A DNA stretch of 64,000 nt from an uncultured beta proteobacterium. Its GTDB lineage: Bacteria; Pseudomonadota; Gammaproteobacteria; Burkholderiales; SG8-41. A model generated the notes under the pieces. That model saw nothing but the letters and a program-made list of their open reading frames with translations, was not told where the DNA came from and did not search any database. The stretch covers positions 1 to 64,000 of the forward strand of contig CAISYC010000027.1 in NCBI GenBank assembly GCA_903889565.1, read 5' to 3'. Below are positions 61,116 to 64,000 of the stretch, one piece after another. Both the position numbers and the translations under genes were made by a program. Each line of letters opens with the position of its first letter. Positions within the stretch are counted from its first letter, which is position 1.

Positions 61116-62444
61116 TTGACACACGACGCTGCCAATCAAGATTTGCTTGCACGCAGTACGCGCGCCGTGTGGCATCCATGCACCCAGATGAAGCAACACG
61201 AGATGCTGCCGCTGTTGCCGATCGCGCGCGGCAGCGGCGCCTGGCTCTACGATTTCGAAGGCAGACGCTATCTCGATGCGATCAGTTCGTGGTGGGTCAA
61301 TCTGTTCGGTCATGCCAATCCGCGCATCAATGCGGCGCTCCATGAACAGATCGAAACACTGGAACACGTAATTCTTGCCGGCTGTACGCATGCGCCGGTG
61401 GTCGAACTCTCGGAGCGGCTCTCCGCGCTGACCGCCGGCAAGCTCGGCCATTGTTTCTACGGCAGCGACGGCGCCTCGGCGGTTGAAATCGCGCTGAAGA
61501 TGAGCTTTCACTACTGGCGCAACAACGGTCGTCATGAAAAAAGCGGATTCGTCAGCCTTGCCGGCAGCTATCATGGTGAAACCCTTGGCGCGTTGTCGGT
61601 GACCGACGTCGCGTTGTTCAAGGACACCTATGCGGCGCTGTTGCGCCAAAGCGCGCAGGTGGCAAGCCCCGATTGGCGGCTTGCCGGGGCGGGCGAGACC
61701 CCGCGTGAATTTGCCATCCGCTGCGCGCGCGCGCTGGAAGCGCATCTTGAACAACATCATGACAAGACCGCGGCATTGATCGTCGAGCCGCTGATACAGG
61801 GCGCCACCGGCATGGCGATGTACGACGCCGAGTATCTGCGCCGCGCCCGCGCGCTGTGCGATCGCTACGAGGTGCATCTGATCGCCGATGAAATCATGAC
61901 CGGCTTCGGCCGCAGCGGCACATTTTTCGCGCACGAACAGGCCGCCATCGTGCCGGATTTTCTGTGCCTGTCGAAAGGCATCACCGGCGGCTACCTGCCG
62001 CTGGCGGCGGTACTGGCCTCGGATACGATCTATCAGGCGTTTTACGACGACGCAACCGCGCGCGGCTTTCTGCATTCGCATTCCTATACCGGCAATGCGC
62101 TGGCCTGCCGCGCGGCGCTGGCGACGCTCGACATCTTTGCCGCCGATGATGTGATCGCAGCCAACCGCGCCAAGCGGGCGGCGTTGACATTGGCTGCGGC
62201 GCCGATTGCCGCCCACCCCAGGGTCCGCAATTTTCGCAATACCGGCATGATCTGGGCCTTTGAAATCGACAGCGACGATGACAGATTCGCACGACGATTT
62301 CATCAGGCGGCGCTTGGCCGCGGTTTGCTGTTGCGGCCGATCGGCAACACGGTCTATTTCATGCCGCCTTACATTATCGACGACGAGCAGATCGAATGGC
62401 TGATCGCCGGCACGCTGGCGACGATCGCGGAATCGACGGCGTGA
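61116..62444 (+). CDS. bioA: Adenosylmethionine-8-amino-7-oxononanoate aminotransferase
   Basis: 442 residues from the TTG at 61116, which gives the usual short N-tail before 'WHPCTQMK'; an in-frame GTG at 61056 is an alternative, and neither has a strong ribosome site. Class III PLP aminotransferase motifs: 'FYGSDGASAVEIALKMSFHYW', 'IADEIMTGFGRSG' and the PLP-Lys in 'LCLSKGITGGYLPLAA'. It transfers the amino group of SAM to KAPA in biotin synthesis. No bioF, bioD or bioB is adjacent here. Confidence 0.92.
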   Translation: MTHDAANQDLLARSTRAVWHPCTQMKQHEMLPLLPIARGSGAWLYDFEGRRYLDAISSWWVNLFGHANPRINAALHEQIETLEHVILAGCTHAPVVELSERLSALTAGKLGHCFYGSDGASAVEIALKMSFHYWRNNGRHEKSGFVSLAGSYHGETLGALSVTDVALFKDTYAALLRQSAQVASPDWRLAGAGETPREFAIRCARALEAHLEQHHDKTAALIVEPLIQGATGMAMYDAEYLRRARALCDRYEVHLIADEIMTGFGRSGTFFAHEQAAIVPDFLCLSKGITGGYLPLAAVLASDTIYQAFYDDATARGFLHSHSYTGNALACRAALATLDIFAADDVIAANRAKRAALTLAAAPIAAHPRVRNFRNTGMIWAFEIDSDDDRFARRFHQAALGRGLLLRPIGNTVYFMPPYIIDDEQIEWLIAGTLATIAESTA

Positions 62445-62457
62445 TGAAAGCGCGACA

Positions 62458-63867
62458 ATGAAACTGACGTTTCTCGGCGCGACCGGCGAAGTCACCGGCT
62501 CCTGCTTTCTGGTGGAATCGGCAGGCGCGCGATTCATCGTCGATTGCGGCATGTTTCAGGGCGGGCGCGAAGCCGATGCCAAAAACCGCGCCGAATTCGC
62601 CTTCGATCCGCGCGCGCTCGATTTCGTATTGCTGACCCACGCGCATATCGATCACTCGGGCCTGTTGCCGCGACTGTGCACACGGGGATTTCACGGCAAA
62701 ATTTACACGACGGCTGCCACCATCGACCTGCTTGAGGTGATGTTGCTCGATTCGGCGCATATCCAGGAAAAGGAACTGGGGTGGCGGCAGCGCGCGAGAT
62801 CCAGATCCGCGCACCGCCGCGATACAGACAGCCACGCCGCGCCGCTCTACAGCGTGGCGCAGGCGCAAGCCTGCCTCGGCCACATGCATGCGGTGGCCTA
62901 CGACACGGAAATTCAACCGCAGCCGGGTGTGCGTTGCCGCTTTCGCGATGCCGGCCACATTCTGGGCGCCGCCATCATTGAAACCTGGATTGAGGAGCAG
63001 GGTCGATCGAGCAAGATCGTGTTTTCGGGCGACATCGGGCATGCCGGCAAACCGATCGTGCGCGAAGTCACTCCGATTGAAGAAGCAGATGTGGTGTTGA
63101 TTGAATCGACCTATGGCGATCGCCTGCACAAGGGGATTGACGAAACGCTGATCGAACTGGAAACAGCGCTCAACGAGACGCTGGGGCGGCGCCAAGGCAA
63201 TGTGATCGTGCCGGCATTTGCGGTGGGGCGCACGCAGGATCTGCTCTACCTGTTATGCGATTTATACCGTCGCAAGCGGCTGCCGCCGCTGACCATTTAC
63301 GTCGATTCGCCGATGGCGTTGAAGGCGACCGAAATCACCCTCAAACACGCCGAGTTGCTCGACGCCGAGACCCGCGCGATGTTTGACTGGTTGCGCCAAC
63401 AACGCGATCGGCCGCAAATCAATTTCGTGCACGACGTCGAGGCATCGATCGCTCTCGCCGAAATCAAGAGCGGGGCGGTCATCATTTCCGCGAGCGGCAT
63501 GTGCAACGCCGGGCGCGTCAAACGCCACCTCGCAAACAATCTCGGACGCAGCGAATGCGCCGTGCTGTTCACGGGATTCCAGGCCATCGGCACGCTCGGC
63601 CGCAGCATTGTCGATGGCGCAAGATCGGTACGCATTTACGGCGAAGACGTGCCGGTGCGCGCGACGATTCATACGATCGGCGGCCTGTCCGCGCACGCCG
63701 ATCAGGCTGAACTACTGGGCTGGCTGCGGCATTTCCGCGCGCCGCCGCGCCAAACCTATGTAGTACACGGCGAGGCCGCCGCGGCGACCACCTTTTGCAC
63801 GGCAATACAGCGCGACCTCGGCTGGCCGGCGAAGGTGCCGCAAGCGCATGCCAGCGTCGAGGTTTGA
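62458..63867 (+). CDS. MBL/beta-CASP ribonuclease (CPSF73/RNase J-like)
   Basis: 469 residues. The MBL motif 'LTHAHIDHSGLLPRL' and 'FRDAGHILGAAIIE' are followed by beta-CASP motif A ('IESTYGDRLH'), motif B region ('AFAVGRTQDLLYLL') and motif C ('HTIGGLSAHADQAELLGWLR'). This matches the bacterial COG1236 exonuclease family related to eukaryotic CPSF73. An Arg/Ser-rich insert follows 'IQEKELGWRQRAR'. The start is 13 bp after bioA, so they share a transcript. Confidence 0.9.
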   Translation: MKLTFLGATGEVTGSCFLVESAGARFIVDCGMFQGGREADAKNRAEFAFDPRALDFVLLTHAHIDHSGLLPRLCTRGFHGKIYTTAATIDLLEVMLLDSAHIQEKELGWRQRARSRSAHRRDTDSHAAPLYSVAQAQACLGHMHAVAYDTEIQPQPGVRCRFRDAGHILGAAIIETWIEEQGRSSKIVFSGDIGHAGKPIVREVTPIEEADVVLIESTYGDRLHKGIDETLIELETALNETLGRRQGNVIVPAFAVGRTQDLLYLLCDLYRRKRLPPLTIYVDSPMALKATEITLKHAELLDAETRAMFDWLRQQRDRPQINFVHDVEASIALAEIKSGAVIISASGMCNAGRVKRHLANNLGRSECAVLFTGFQAIGTLGRSIVDGARSVRIYGEDVPVRATIHTIGGLSAHADQAELLGWLRHFRAPPRQTYVVHGEAAAATTFCTAIQRDLGWPAKVPQAHASVEV

Positions 63868-63868
63868 T

Positions 63869-64000
63869 ATGCGAATGTTATGGCTGATTGCCCTGCTCTG
63901 CGCCGCCACGGCGCCGGCGCAGGAACGCGCCGGAAAGCTGCCGCCGCCGGTTGGTCAAGCGCTCACGCAGGCCGGCATACCGGAATCGGCAGTCGGCATT
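63869..64000 (+). CDS. dacB: dacB-like D-alanyl-D-alanine carboxypeptidase/endopeptidase, cut by window edge
   Basis: 44 residues visible: signal peptide 'MRMLWLIALLCAATAPAQ' then 'LPPPVGQALTQAGIPESAVGI', the usual start of PBP4/DacB, which trims peptidoglycan in the periplasm. It begins 1 bp after the beta-CASP stop. The rest is outside the window, so the call rests on the N-terminus only. Confidence 0.65.
   Translation, partial: MRMLWLIALLCAATAPAQERAGKLPPPVGQALTQAGIPESAVGI

Overview
The window is 64 kb of GC-rich chromosome with dense genes on both strands. It most likely comes from a betaproteobacterium of the Burkholderiales type. The main reason is ten genes for Bug-type (TctC-like) periplasmic binding proteins, an expansion typical of Bordetella/Cupriavidus-like genomes. 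A groES-groEL operon under a CIRCE operator and a heat-shock promoter, a bioA gene and many paralogous CoA, aldehyde and molybdenum-hydroxylase genes fit the same picture. The lineage call is inference from gene content; no rRNA is present.

Layout. 0-10 kb: a 5'-truncated Bug gene, a YciI-like protein, an argininosuccinate-lyase-family enzyme, a 1196-aa five-PAS hybrid histidine kinase with REC and Hpt, and its REC-EAL partner (c-di-GMP phosphodiesterase). An RNase D-like exonuclease, a VOC protein and a Bug protein follow. 10-18 kb: a MOSC-rubredoxin fusion, then a plus-strand catabolic block (aldehyde dehydrogenase, PhnD-like binding protein, IorA/IorB-type molybdenum hydroxylase, Bug). 18-25 kb: MFS exporter, orphan winged-helix regulator, GST, a broken OLD-type ATPase fragment in an AT-richer patch, GMC oxidoreductase, a HigBA toxin-antitoxin pair, and a Bug gene killed by one in-frame stop. 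25-35 kb: small hydrolases, a gluconolactonase-like protein, an ImmA/IrrE-like protease, a beta-hydroxyacid dehydrogenase, a crotonase, a carboxymuconolactone decarboxylase homologue and more Bug genes. 35-45 kb: acyl-CoA genes (MaoC-like hydratase, class III CoA-transferase, hydroxyacyl-CoA dehydrogenase, acyl-CoA ligase, deacetylase, two Bug genes) interrupted by three tandem signal-peptide-bearing SAM methyltransferases.

45-55.5 kb: a minus-strand run of nine genes ending at a strong intrinsic terminator. It encodes a three-subunit Cox/xanthine-dehydrogenase-type molybdenum hydroxylase, an enolase-superfamily enzyme, a creatinase-like M24 protein, an opine-dehydrogenase-like enzyme, a tautomerase-VOC fusion, a Bug protein and an ornithine-cyclodeaminase-like enzyme. 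This looks like one uncharacterised catabolic pathway.

55.5-57.8 kb: a 2.2-kb hipBA island bounded by an intact tRNA-Phe and a 46-bp copy of that tRNA's 3' end, the classic footprint of tRNA-targeted integration, but with no integrase left. A possible tmRNA 3'-end fragment lies 8 bp beyond hipA. The hipBA promoter is bracketed by two identical-spacing operators. 57.9-64 kb: groEL/groES, a protein I do not recognise, bioA, a beta-CASP metallo-ribonuclease and the start of a dacB-like gene cut by the window edge.

Overall this is catabolic accessory chromosome: each transport receptor sits beside a few enzymes, and no TctA/TctB membrane subunits are present, so the receptors must work with permeases elsewhere or serve sensing. 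The strongest candidates for undescribed biology are the triplicated exported methyltransferases, the nine-gene molybdenum-hydroxylase operon and the tRNA-Phe hipBA island.
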